Origin: Limnoperna fortunei
Lineage: Eukaryota > Mollusca > Bivalvia > Mytilida > Modiolidae
Direction: 5' to 3'
DNA length: 64,000 bases
Assembly (NCBI GenBank): GCA_944474755.1
Contig: OX104113.1
Coordinates: 18,849,563-18,913,562, forward strand
The notes beneath the pieces were generated by a model that saw only the letters and a list, made by a program, of their open reading frames with translations, was not told the origin of the DNA and did not search any database. Below, one piece after another: positions 25,001 to 33,662 of this stretch (within the stretch, counting starts at the first letter, position 1; every line of letters begins with the position of its first letter). A program made the position numbers and the translations under genes.

Positions 25001-26962
25001 TTTTTAGGGTGGCGGACGCCCTATAGTGTTCAGTCTGTCTGTCTGTGCATGTGTCTGTCCATCCGTCCGAACTAATCGTGTTCGGGCTGTAACTTTTTTA
25101 TCTTTTGAGGTAGGCTTTTGATATTTGGAATGTGGGTAGATAATTATATAATATCAAGTCGCATACCATGGTTGATGACCTTTGACCTTGACCTCAAGGT
25201 CAGGGGGCCCACAGAGATGGGTACCATCTCACTGATATCTAGTTTTCACATGAATACAGATAAAATACTGCAAGCTTGTACAATAATAAGCAACCCTTGA
25301 TAATAATTATTCTTTTTGCAAAGTGGCTAAAATAGATACCTGCAGGTCATCTAAACTGACTCCAGCTTGGAAGGTGTCCCATATGTGCCTGCTATCCTTC
25401 TCTTTTAGCAGTAGTAGTACGGCATTTCCATCAGTCACATCAAAGCTGCAGTGCTCTGGTACAAAACAATTCTTGGCAGAAAACTTGGCTATAAAGCTAT
25501 AATGTATAGGGAATCCACCAGATCCTTTTGAGAGAAACCTGATGTGGCATACATTTGGCAATGGGAAAAGTTTTGAAACTGAGTCCAAAGCAATTTTTTT
25601 TACATAAAACACAAAGGTAACTGTTTCGCTGTCCTGCAAGAAAATGAATGATGGCAATGCATAAGAAACTTTTGGGGTGTGACTCAAATATGTTGTAGAA
25701 CTTTCATTACAGATATCTAAATTAGACATGCTGTCATTTTCCTGTGCCTCAACTGTTGAATTTATTATCTCAATTAAAGGCTTTTCATCAGATTCTTTTT
25801 TATCATCAACAACAACAACTGAATTTTCAGACTGAGTTTCTTTTACGAATACAGGTAAAGGTGGCACTTTTGCTGGAACTACTGGCAATGTTACAATTAA
25901 ACATCGTTTAGACTTATCAAACTTTGCTGACCCCTGACTATCATCTACTTCATATGGTAACTTCAGATCTAACTTGTAAGCTGCTGGTTCCTTTGACTGA
26001 AGAACTAATTTCTGCTCAAAAATGTCTAGCTCAACAGGTTTAGAAGATGAGAGTAACGGCAATTCAATTGATATGACAAGTTCTTTAGGTCGTGTACTTA
26101 GTCTAGAATCTGGTGAATTTCTGTATTCTTGTAAATCCATGTCAGATCTGTGAGTTATTGTGTATTTTGGAGTTGTCACTGTATTTGAATCTTTATTTGC
26201 TTCTGTCGTTCTTTTAGTTTTATCAGCCTTTGTCTTTTCTAACTCCTGCTTCTTTTTCACAGCTTGTTTCATTTCCTTTGCTTTCTCTTCACTTGTCTTG
26301 TCATCAAATGGGTATGGCATATTCTTGATGGGATCATCATCATCCATTGGTTTAGCTGGTTCATTAGCTTTACTACGAATTACTGTTGCTGTTGGAGTTC
26401 CTTTGTAATTTAGTTTTGGCCGTTTTATGTTCTTTCTATCAACTTTCACCCCAAACTGACTTTCTATTCCATCTACTGCTGTGTCTTCAACAAGTTTCTT
26501 AAAGCGGATGTTTGATTTTGCCATCCTGTAGGTGTCTGGATGAAAAACTACATCATAAATCTTGCATTTTTTCTTGGACTTGTCAAGATCATCTCTTGGT
26601 GGTGTGTGTGAATGTGGAATTGACCAGTTTATGCCTTTTTTACCATCTTCTGAAACTTTCCGCGTAGCAACTGGTTTTCCAATCTTGTCATTCTGACATA
26701 TATTAATGAAAGCTTTTATTTCGCCATCTACGCTAGTTTTTAAGACATGACCAGGCTGGGGGTGAATAAACTGAACGTTCATGCCTCTTTCTTGCTCAAG
26801 CTGAGCGATTTCTTGTTCGTATAGTTTCCTATTTTCGGGATTTTGTATTTCTTCAGCATACTCCATGAATAATTTCCTAAACGTCTCATCTTTCAGGGCC
26901 TCCCCAATTTTCTTAACTTCATCCTCCGTTATTTTAAATTCTTCTTTACGTTCCGATGCCAT
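11916..26962 (-). CDS. DNAAF2: Protein kintoun (dynein axonemal assembly factor 2), complete, 3 exons
   Basis: Kintoun is a cytoplasmic co-chaperone that works with HSP70/HSP90 in preassembling axonemal dynein arms, so it is needed for motile cilia and sperm flagella. Three minus-strand exons (26962-25340, 18544-18353, 13088-11916) join in phase 0 with GT/AG sites and give about 995 residues, longer than the vertebrate protein (about 840) because of an acidic, serine-rich C-terminal region. Visible parts: a PIH1 N-terminal domain (about residues 30-185), a lysine/glutamate linker, a CS-like PIH domain (about 294-362, starting ELVISIELPL), a second beta-rich module (about 440-540), and the family's C-terminal end CAFQFSNAVIYDLD. 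The three-exon layout with a small middle exon matches the vertebrate gene. Start: the ATG at 26962 (MASERKEEF); an in-frame ATG nine codons upstream is less likely. A possible ATTAAA poly(A) signal lies at 11821-11816. Confidence 0.95.
13527..14542. repeat. Dispersed repeat split by a foldback element
   Basis: The flanks 13527-13637 (AAGGT...CACATCACCTTGATATTATC) and 14441-14542 (ATATCAAAAGCCTACCTC, then GGACGGATGGATGG) together equal one copy of a repeat that is uninterrupted at 35650-35855 and, inverted, at 25005-25245. It ends in a GGACGGAC/CAGACAGACAGAC microsatellite. Confidence 0.8.
13638..14434. mobile_element. 797-bp foldback transposon with 320-bp inverted arms
   Basis: The arms 13638-13957 and 14115-14434 are near-identical inverted copies: the inner 240 bp translate identically on opposite strands, and one difference is visible at the tip (CACACCGTAC versus CACACCATAC). 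A 157-bp spacer rich in GATCCGATCA-like motifs lies between. TATCTA flanks both sides (13632-13637, 14435-14440), a target-site duplication. It has no transposase, so it is non-autonomous. It lies in kintoun intron 2. Confidence 0.92.
14770..17107 (+). mobile_element. Hairpin-capped element A, 165-bp tandem core
   Basis: The left end carries the small palindrome AGGCTCCCAGGAGCCT (about 14776). The right end carries a perfect 14-bp stem (AGCTCACCTGGACC, loop TTC) at 17077-17107, preceded by ACGACGGACGACAGACGACGGACG. Between them lie about ten copies of a 165-bp unit (TAAGGGCAATAACTCC starts at 15251, 15416, 15581, 15746, 15911, 16076, 16241, 16406, 16571). There is no coding capacity. The plan resembles Helitron-like HINE/pearl elements of bivalves; that link is inference. 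Confidence 0.85.
17465..17990. repeat. Decayed foldback repeat enclosing a dispersed repeat
   Basis: The left segment (CCTGACCCACGGAGCTGCTCT... at about 17474-17555, with CTTGTTGGGGGGTTTTGAGG) is an imperfect inverted copy of the right segment (about 17885-17985, with GACAACCCCCCCAACGAGAGG and GCTGCTCTGTGGGTTGAG). The interior 17585-17860 is a repeat also found at 28815-29060 (shared TTTCAGCTATATT and AGCCTTTTGTAGC). Confidence 0.6.
18353..18544 (-). CDS. DNAAF2: Kintoun exon 2 (64 codons, skippable)
   Basis: The acceptor TTTATTTTCAG|GATTATATATTTCC is at 18544 and the donor AAAATTCAG|GTACAGTAC leaves the exon end at 18353. It has 192 nt, phase 0 at both ends, and encodes DYIFPTEKSLQDDIDKLE... 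to ...KKLKIKIQ. It is glutamate- and lysine-rich. Skipping it would keep the frame, as known for the small middle exon of human DNAAF2. Confidence 0.88.
18600..20285. other. Kintoun intron 1, AT-rich part
   Basis: Simple AT-rich intronic sequence. A plus-strand open stretch at 19019-19234 shows no domain or splice context. Confidence 0.5.
20286..21225. repeat. Decayed tandem-like repeat in kintoun intron 1
   Basis: Related segments recur: a CCCATAACTCTATAA-like motif at about 20511, 20784, 20977 and 21207, and AAACTAAAGGAAGCT followed by ATCTATCAAAATAAACAATTC twice (20670-20705, 21007-21050). The SINE at 20799-20976 interrupts it. Confidence 0.6.
20799..20976 (+). mobile_element. 5'-truncated tRNA-derived SINE with 13-bp target-site duplication
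   Basis: The copy lacks the tRNA head, starting in CTGCAGGCAGGGTGTACTC, and ends in CATCAAACAAACAAACAAA. CATAACTCTATAA occurs directly before (20786-20798) and after (20977-20989), a clear target-site duplication. It is closely similar to the copy at 7701-7824, which suggests recent activity of the family. Confidence 0.92.
22346..22438. repeat. Short foldback hairpin
   Basis: The 31-bp arms CATCCAATCAGAACGCCAGA... (22346-22376) and its inverted copy (22408-22438) differ at one position. The loop contains a second inverted pair (TTGTTATG/CATAACAA). It could be a tiny MITE. Confidence 0.75.
22637..23751. mobile_element. TA-flanked MITE with about 202-bp internal repeat
   Basis: The termini TGGGCTGTTTTTAAAAATAA (left) and its inverted counterpart ...AACAGCCCA (right, ending 23751) are flanked by TA on both sides (22635-22636, 23752-23753), as in Tc1/mariner-type insertions. 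Inside, GTTGCACTCCTGACA recurs at about 23161, 23364 and 23566, so the core repeats every 202-203 bp. There is no transposase. Confidence 0.72.
23876..24270. mobile_element. MITE-like repeat with CGGATCC ends
   Basis: GCACGGATCCAAGG at the left and CCTGGATCCGCCCC at the right form short inverted termini. The interior has a purine-rich block (GAGAGGGAAAAACAAGAG) and a C-run near 24133-24148. Similar GGCGGATCCAG termini occur at about 51842. No coding frame is supported. Confidence 0.5.
25005..25245 (-). repeat. Dispersed repeat copy, uninterrupted
   Basis: Inverted relative to 35650-35855: GGCGGACGCCC, then CAGTCTGTCTGTCTG, TAACTTTTTTATCTTTTGAG, TGGTTGATGACCTTTGACC and GATGGGTACCATCTCA. It supplies the empty-site sequence for the foldback insertion at 13638-14434. 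Confidence 0.8.
25340..26962 (-). CDS. DNAAF2: Kintoun exon 1 (PIH1 and CS-like domains)
   Basis: 541 codons from MASERKEEF to ...GVSLDDLQ. The donor is CTGCAG|GTATCT with the exon ending at 25340, phase 0; reading on would give only ten more codons before a stop. It carries the PIH1 N-domain, including HPDTYRMA near residue 140, and the CS-like domain with LDLKLPYEVDD and CLIVTLPV. All the folded domains lie in this exon. Confidence 0.95.
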
Positions 26963-27652
26963 GTTGTCGCAAATGTGTAATGTTTGCACTAAGGACGCTC
27001 GAAATACTACTCAAAGACAACGATAAGTCTAGAGAGAGATTAAAGAAGGGGAGGTAACTTGAATTCGTGTCAAAACCTGCAAAAATCTAGAAAATTCAAT
27101 CAAATACATGTTTCGTTGTGAAAAAGAACGGACAAGAGCTAAATGTTGAGGGAATTTGGGGACTATATTTATACTTTGTTAAAAATATTTATTCACATGC
27201 AAACTATCATACATCCACAGCTTTTATAGTTTACATAATGACTAATGTGCAAAATAAATTCTTATAATACTATAATATAACATATTGAATATTCTAACAA
27301 TATAGTACAGCGCAAGAGGAAGGTTAAAAGAAAAAAATCCATGGTTACCGATCAGACCACGGCGCCATTTAACCTTTTTGAGCAAAAATGTTTTGCTCTG
27401 ACAGAATGAGAATTTTCTTAATTACCATGACAATATGGTAGAGAAAATCAAAAGTTATGATTGGCTGAATAGAGAATAAAGATATTCTCAGTAAAGAATT
27501 TGGCCAAATGTGAAATGTATCAACAAATGACAATCATTATACAGTATAATACAAGTCATAGTATATAGTGAATGAGGTTTAATGGACAAAGGAAATTATT
27601 ATGGATTAGGCTGATATTGGTTTCTTCATCCATAAAATAAAGTACATCATAC

Positions 27653-27694
27653 CAGGGACAGTCTATACTATACAGTTAGTATAGACTGTCCCTG
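27653..27694. repeat. Perfect 18-bp-arm hairpin
   Basis: CAGGGACAGTCTATACTA and its exact inverted copy TAGTATAGACTGTCCCTG flank a 6-base loop. It lies about 700 bp upstream of the kintoun start. Confidence 0.85.
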
Positions 27695-27827
27695 ATCATA
27701 CACGCATTTCCAGTGTTCCTACCAGAACGAATAAATTAACCAACGGTTTTTTCTTTTTTTTGGTGAGGTTTATCCGACAAATCACAAAACTACTGATTAT
27801 AACGGCAGTAAAATTCGGCCTATGTTC

Positions 27828-27930
27828 CTACCAAAGGTCAGGTTTTCTCTGGCTTCAACCCCAATAAAATCTGATGCCATGAAATAGCTGACAAATTGCT
27901 GAAAGTGTTGTTAAACAATATTCAAACAAT
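27828..27930 (+). repeat. Decayed SINE body fragment
   Basis: GGTCAGGTTTTCTC, CCCCAATAAAATCTGATGCC and AATTGCTGAAAGTG match the SINE at 20799-20976 with several changes. There is no head or clear duplication. Confidence 0.65.
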
Positions 27931-28814
27931 AAAATCATACATGTATAATCGCATAAAACAATTAAATATAATTTGAGGAATATTTCAAATTTCTTGACAT
28001 TATATATTCTATAACCTGTTAAGAAATATTCCTTAACATTTAATTTAACCTTAATACTTAACTATTTTAATGGAATAACAGTGATGATGTCATGAAACTA
28101 TTTACAAACAAGACGGAAGCTTGGATGGCAAGGCATGTGGGTGTAAACATTTTAAATAGAAATCACCACAAACTTTGAGAGATTGAGGAACATGTAATAA
28201 AAAGCAGAAAGATCCAAATTTCTAGGATTTCACATCATACAGACACTAGCCACAACACTGGCTTAAGAATAGGTCAACTGAGCAGCACAAGCCATATCGG
28301 CTCACAAACAAACATTGGGAGTTTAACCAATGAAATTCCCTACTTGCGGTAAACAAGGTTTATCTCCCATTTACAGAGTTATCTGTTCTTTAGAGCAGGT
28401 ACTTTTTAGTACCTACTGTGGGTAAAAAGTAGTTTTTCTACAATATTTTTTTATTCACATATAGCAAAGCATCCAGTAAAATTTATTATGATATGCAAAC
28501 TAATTCTGCAGTTTTTTTAAGTTGTACTGGAAGAGTCAGTCCACAGACATTTTAAAAATAATAAAAACGTGATTTTTCCCTATCTGTTTAATACTAGATA
28601 CCTGCTGTTATGAAAGACAACTCTTTCAAATGGGTAGTAACTCTTGTATTCCGAAAATAGGGAATAATGAGTAAATAATAATAATGTAATAAAATAAGAT
28701 AAGCCTGAATAGTTGACATGTAAAAAAAAACGTATAACCCAAGTATGAAGGTGCTGTTAATCAGTAAAACAATTTAATGTAAATAAATGTTTCCTGCAAA
28801 CTAAATTGATTAAT

Positions 28815-29060
28815 TAAATGGTTGCTTAGCATCTAGCATGCAGTATTTCAGCTATATTAACAATGGGAACATGTTAAAAAACAACAAGGTAATTCAGAAA
28901 AGGGATGGACCAAGGAAAGGAAACTTGGACTGCATTTAGAAATGTATAGAGTTGTGTAGGTACCAAGAGTTCAGCCTTTTGTAGCAGCTGAAATGAGCCT
29001 TCTACAAAAGGGTCTTGTAACATGCAAGGAGCGTGGAACTCTACAAATGTACCAAACACT
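28815..29060 (+). repeat. Dispersed repeat copy
   Basis: It shares TTTCAGCTATATT, GGAACATGTTAA, AGCCTTTTGTAGCAGC and AAGGAGCGTGGAACTCT with 17585-17860. It is non-coding. Confidence 0.6.
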
Positions 29061-29069
29061 ACGGCACTA

Positions 29070-29900
29070 AGTTCAGTGGTGAAATGTGTATTTTTGCCCT
29101 GTAACGTAAATGCCATAACAGCTATAGTGAAACTGTAAACTGCAAAAATGATCAGCAAGGCAAGGCCCACAAAATTGTCATATGACTCTTAATAGGAGTT
29201 GTTGCCCTAAATGACAGTTTTGGACAAAAGTGTATAATACCTAGAGTAAAACTGTAAATTACTAATTAACCTGACAAAACAGGCCTATCGGTCATTTAAT
29301 TTGTCAGAAATGGTTGGATGGCACTTTATAGGAGTTATTTTTGAAGAAATTTTTAGTTTTTGCCCAGTAACTTAAAAGCTATAACAACTATTAAAACTGA
29401 AACTGTAAATTGCTAGAATTTAAAGGTAGTTGGTCATTTGTGTTCCAGGTAAGCTATTACATGCTCCTAGGAGCCACTATTTTTTTGCATTTAAAAACTA
29501 TAATAAATATCAAATGTAAACAGCTAAGTTGATCAGCAAGACACATTTTACAAACAAGTAAGCATTGCAATTGAATTTTTAAAGGAGTTGTTGCCCTTTA
29601 ATGGCTTTTTTTTTCATCACTTTGTTTTTGGTTTGGTTAAATCTGAAAACCATAACATAAATAGGAACTGAAAACAACAAAACAAGATCTATGAATAAAT
29701 CAAAACATGACTCATTTTCAACCAATTTCTAATGTAAGTAGCCTTAAAATGAATATTTTCTTTGTACCCGGTAATTGTTAAATTTCTAAAAAAAACTTTC
29801 AACTCTGAAACTGCAAATCCAAACGTGAATCATCGTTATTGTGTGTGTTATGAAGTGATTTTTGTCACCAAAAATTGACAATATAAGAACTGTTTCAATG
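29070..29900 (-). repeat. Decayed relative of elements A and B
   Basis: Repeated GATCAGCAA...ACTCTTAATAGGAGTTGTTGCCC segments match the 165-bp core of A and B with many changes. The end CAGGTAAGCTATTACATGCTCCTAGGAGCC (about 29448-29477) matches their palindromic terminus. The hairpin end is missing or lost. Confidence 0.65.
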
Positions 29901-31028
29901 TCTCCTGCATAAACACATACTGACAGAGGGGGTTCATATAACTCAGATTGAGCTGTTCATTCACATCATCTCTCCAATATGTTGATAGAAAGCTTCAAGA
30001 AAATTCATGTAGCAATTAAAATTTTCATAGAAATCTCTACAAATGATCTGTGATAATTTTTAAACTTGTTATATTGATATTGTTAATATATCGAATTAAA
30101 TTTCATGAAATCTAACAAAAGCTGTTGACTTGAAGGCACCTACTACAAGACAATTGTTCATATAAATTAAAATTTAAAGGGAAATAACCTCCACCAAAAT
30201 CAGTGATAGGTGTTCCAAGATGTTTTGATTTAAATTGCAGACAAATATGACAAGAAGCGCTAAAAGACGAACCTCACAATTCATTAAAAGACATAATCAA
30301 TAAAAGACAGACTGCCAAATCAACAAAATTAATGAAAGCAAATAACAGAAAAGAAAAATATTTTTTTTGCATGTCTAATTTTCCAAATAACTCCCTGCAT
30401 GACTTAAATTTGTTTGGAATCTGAGTTATGGCAGGCTTAGACATTTTTTCACAGATACTATGCTCTCCAGTTTTATTGAAGTAGGAAGCAGTACTCAGCT
30501 TAAAAGCACCATATTTGTATTGATTATCAAAATCTAAAAATTCACTTTGGAAAAACTTATTTTATTGGGAATGTAAAGACCTAAATATGAAATTCCACAT
30601 TAGAAAATTTATGCCCATAATATTAGCTTGAAATATTGTCCAAACACGACTGTTCCTATAGTTACTTCCCTTTAACAACACAAATGGGGACATTTGTGTA
30701 CCATTATATGTTGGGAGGCAAGACAGCTGAAAATAGAACAATATACCATTACATATAAACTGATTTTTAATAATGAATTATCAATGCTCTTAACAGAATA
30801 AAAATCTTAATGGTCTCGGCATCTCAGGAATGATCTGAATGGCTTAAGACGGGACTTTCTAAAGTTTCCAGAGAAAAATTTGGCAACAGTACATAATGCA
30901 GCCTTAAAAACGGTTTGCAAAAACGCAAATGACTAAATGCTTGAAGAACATAAGAGGCATTTTAATATTTTTTCACTAATATCTGTATACTTTTCTCTCG
31001 CATATCTATTTAATTCAAATAAAGTTTT
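29901..31028. other. Intergenic AT-rich DNA
   Basis: No gene, structured element or tandem repeat was recognised between the decayed core repeat and element B. Confidence 0.4.
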
Positions 31029-31029
31029 T

Positions 31030-32503
31030 AGCTCACCTGGACTGAAGGTCCATTTGAGCTGTTGCCATCACTTGGCGTCCGTCATAAACTTTTTCAAAAA
31101 TATTCTCCTCTGAAACCACTGGGCCAATTTTTTTCAAATTTGGCCACAATCACCATAGGGTTTCTAGTTTCAAATTTGTACCCAGGGTGTTTATCAGCAG
31201 AAAAAGATGGCAGCTGTTACTAAAAATAGAACATGGGTGTCAACACACGTTTTTAATTATTATCTCAAAAATTATAATAGCTTTAGAGAAAACCGTTACT
31301 TCAAATTGATCAGCACATTAAGGTCTACAATAGTGTAAAGTTGTGTATTAGCTTCTTGTAGGAGTTATTGCCCTTTAATGACAATTTTTGACAAAATTTT
31401 TGGTATTTACAATGTAATTTGAAAACTATAAGAGGTAGAGTGAAACTTTAAATAGCAAATACGATCAGCAATAAAAGTCCTACAACTCACATAATTTGTC
31501 TGATATTGTCAAACGACTCCTTATATGAGTTATTGCCCTTATAAGACAATTTTTTATGAAATTTTCTGTATTTGTCCAGAAACTTCAATACTATAACAGC
31601 TAGAGCAAAACTGTAAATAGCAAAAATGATCAGCAATACAAGCCCTACAATTCACTTTATTGGTCTGTCTTTGTCAGATGACTCCTTTTAGGAGTTTTTG
31701 CCCTCAAATGACAATTTTTCTTATGAAGTTTTCCATTTTTGTCCTGTAACTTGAAAACTATAGCAGCTAGATTAAAACTGTAAATTGCACAAATGATCAG
31801 CAAAGCAAGACCTACAAATGATTGCTTAGTCCAAAATTGCAAGATGACTCTTTGTAGGAGTTATTGCCCATTAATTATGAATTTGGACAAATGAACAGTT
31901 TTGATACCCCGCCACACGAAGTGGCGAGGTATTATGTTATACAGATGATAACTTGGAAACTCCTCAAGGGATTTAAATATTTTGCACAGCTGTCAAGTAC
32001 AATTTTCAGGACGACCTGAAAAATATTATTGAAGTTTTGCCACTTTAAAAATTTTCAAAGTTGGACAATAATGAAATTTTCTGGTCTAAGAAAGATAACT
32101 CATTTTCTTCTGTCTCTATATACTAGTACAGAGTGGATGTATAGTATATATACAAATATATTTAACTATTGATGAATATCGTGGTGGGGTATCATTTAAT
32201 GTGCCATTAGATGCCCTATTTTTGTATTATAAATTAGTCTATAATGCACCCAGAGTAAAACTGTAAATTTCTAAATTACACTAAAGGACAAGGCCTACAA
32301 ACCATTTAATTTTCAGAAATGTCTGATGGCACCTTATAGGAGTTATTGTACTTAACCAAAATTTTTGAAGAAATGTTTAGTCTTTGCACAGTAACTTAAA
32401 AGCTATAATAACTAGACTGAAACTGTAAATTGCAAAAATTTAAATATAGTTGAAGTCATTTGGGTTCGAGGTGAGCGATTACAGGCTCCTGGGAGCCTCT
32501 AGT
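31030..32503 (-). mobile_element. Hairpin-capped element B, relative of A, carrying a nested insertion
   Basis: The hairpin AGCTCACCTGGAC...GTCCATTTGAGCT at 31030-31060 is followed by TTGGCGTCCGTC, several 165-bp-type core copies, and the palindromic end ACAGGCTCCTGGGAGCCTCT (about 32481). Orientation is opposite to A. A separate element interrupts the core at about 31903-32220. Confidence 0.82.
31903..32220 (+). mobile_element. Nested hairpin-capped element inside B
   Basis: It starts with the near-perfect hairpin ATACCCCGCCAC-ACGAA-GTGGCGAGGTAT (31904-31932). CGTGGTGGGGTATCA lies near its other end (32180-32194). The flanks (AATGAACAGTTTT and TATAAATTAGTCTATAA) are contiguous in the paralogue A at about 15040-15070 (read on the other strand), which shows this is an insertion of about 310 bp. 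Confidence 0.75.
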
Positions 32504-33556
32504 TAAATATGGACCTTAGTTGGAGATTATATGTTATTTGGGATCTTTATGTGGACTACATGGATTCCTATTAATAATTTCTTGTGTTTTTTATATCCCT
32601 TACCTGACAGTCATACAAGGAATATCACTCCATATTCCGTTAAGCCCAAATAAATTTTAATTTGTGTGTCTTTTAAAACAAACCGCTTTGTTGTTATATT
32701 TTCAAAAGCTGATGTAAAACTGATTTTTTACATGTCGCAAAAGAGTAGATTTTGTGTATACATTTAGATCACAAGATATTTCAGCAATTTTATTGATATC
32801 CTGAATTGGAATATATGCCATTTCCTTGTGGTAAGGAGTAAGGATATAGATCTGCTAATGTCCAGAATGGAGTCCCCGTTTTATTTCCTTTGATTAGCAG
32901 AACCTTAACTTAGTTAATATATTCAGGATTATATCCTAAAACATTATTATTAAATATACAAATTTTATCTACCTACTTCTAAATTAAGTCCCGTGTTTAT
33001 GTAGTTGCGCAATTGTAAAAATACCAAAGGACCTAAAAAGATAGGAAAATTCCACAGCTACATTGTAAATTATACAAACAAACAGATATGCACAATGGTT
33101 AAAATAAAGAAAACCAGTCAAAATTATCAATATTATGATTCACTTGTGGTAAATTACTTTGTTCCTACCCAACAGTTAACTCCATCAACAATATTTTATG
33201 CATTTTTATGTTAATATTTCTGTATTTATTTTTGCAAGAAATGGATAACGTGTAATATAGTAATAATACCTACACAAGTTGTTTCTAAATGAAAAGCTTG
33301 TTATTTTGTTTCATCTGCATGAAACTTGAAAATGCTCTTCTAAGAAAACTACTTCAAAACCATTCTGGTGACTGATTTATGATGTAAATTACTTTTATAA
33401 AGCAACTTTTCAGTTATACATTGCCAACATATTCCAAAACTTGAGTTATTAAATTGTTTAATGCAGGGGAGGTAATAATTGTGCTTTATACATGATCACA
33501 TTGAGAAACAATGGAATGATTTATATTTAATGGACTATTTTGTATTAAGTATAATA
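32504..33556. other. Intergenic DNA 3' of the coiled-coil gene
   Basis: AT-rich and unremarkable. A plus-strand open stretch at 33005-33214 has no supporting feature. Confidence 0.4.
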
Positions 33557-33562
33557 TTTATT
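33557..33562 (-). terminator. Candidate poly(A) signal of the coiled-coil gene
   Basis: AATAAA on the minus strand lies 44 nt after the TAG stop at 33606, giving a very short 3' UTR. In such AT-rich DNA the motif can also occur by chance. Confidence 0.35.
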
Positions 33563-33605
33563 TTCTACATTTATATTTTCAAAAGTCAAAAAGCAATAAA
33601 CAACA

Positions 33606-33662
33606 CTAGGTTGATGCAGAATCTTCTTCGGGGCAAATTTTATCCAATTCATCTCCTATTAT
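33606..33662 (-). CDS. Coiled-coil gene exon 8 (terminal)
   Basis: Acceptor TTTTTTTCTTTTTCAG|ATAATAGG, then IIGDELDKICPEEDSAST and TAG at 33608-33606. Confidence 0.82.
   Translation of the reverse strand: MIGDELDKICPEEDSAST

Larger units (their letters stand above)
26963..28810. other. Upstream flank of kintoun
   Basis: This presumably holds the kintoun promoter and 5' UTR, but no core promoter motif could be assigned. The contents seen are a perfect hairpin at 27653-27694 and a decayed SINE at 27828-27930. No other gene is supported. Confidence 0.45.

Noticed and set aside
25307..25339. Kintoun reading ten codons past the exon 1 donor to a stop (551-residue protein)
   Set aside because: A consensus donor at 25340/25339 leads in phase to exons 2 and 3, which carry the conserved kintoun C-terminal end. 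The read-through would lose it.
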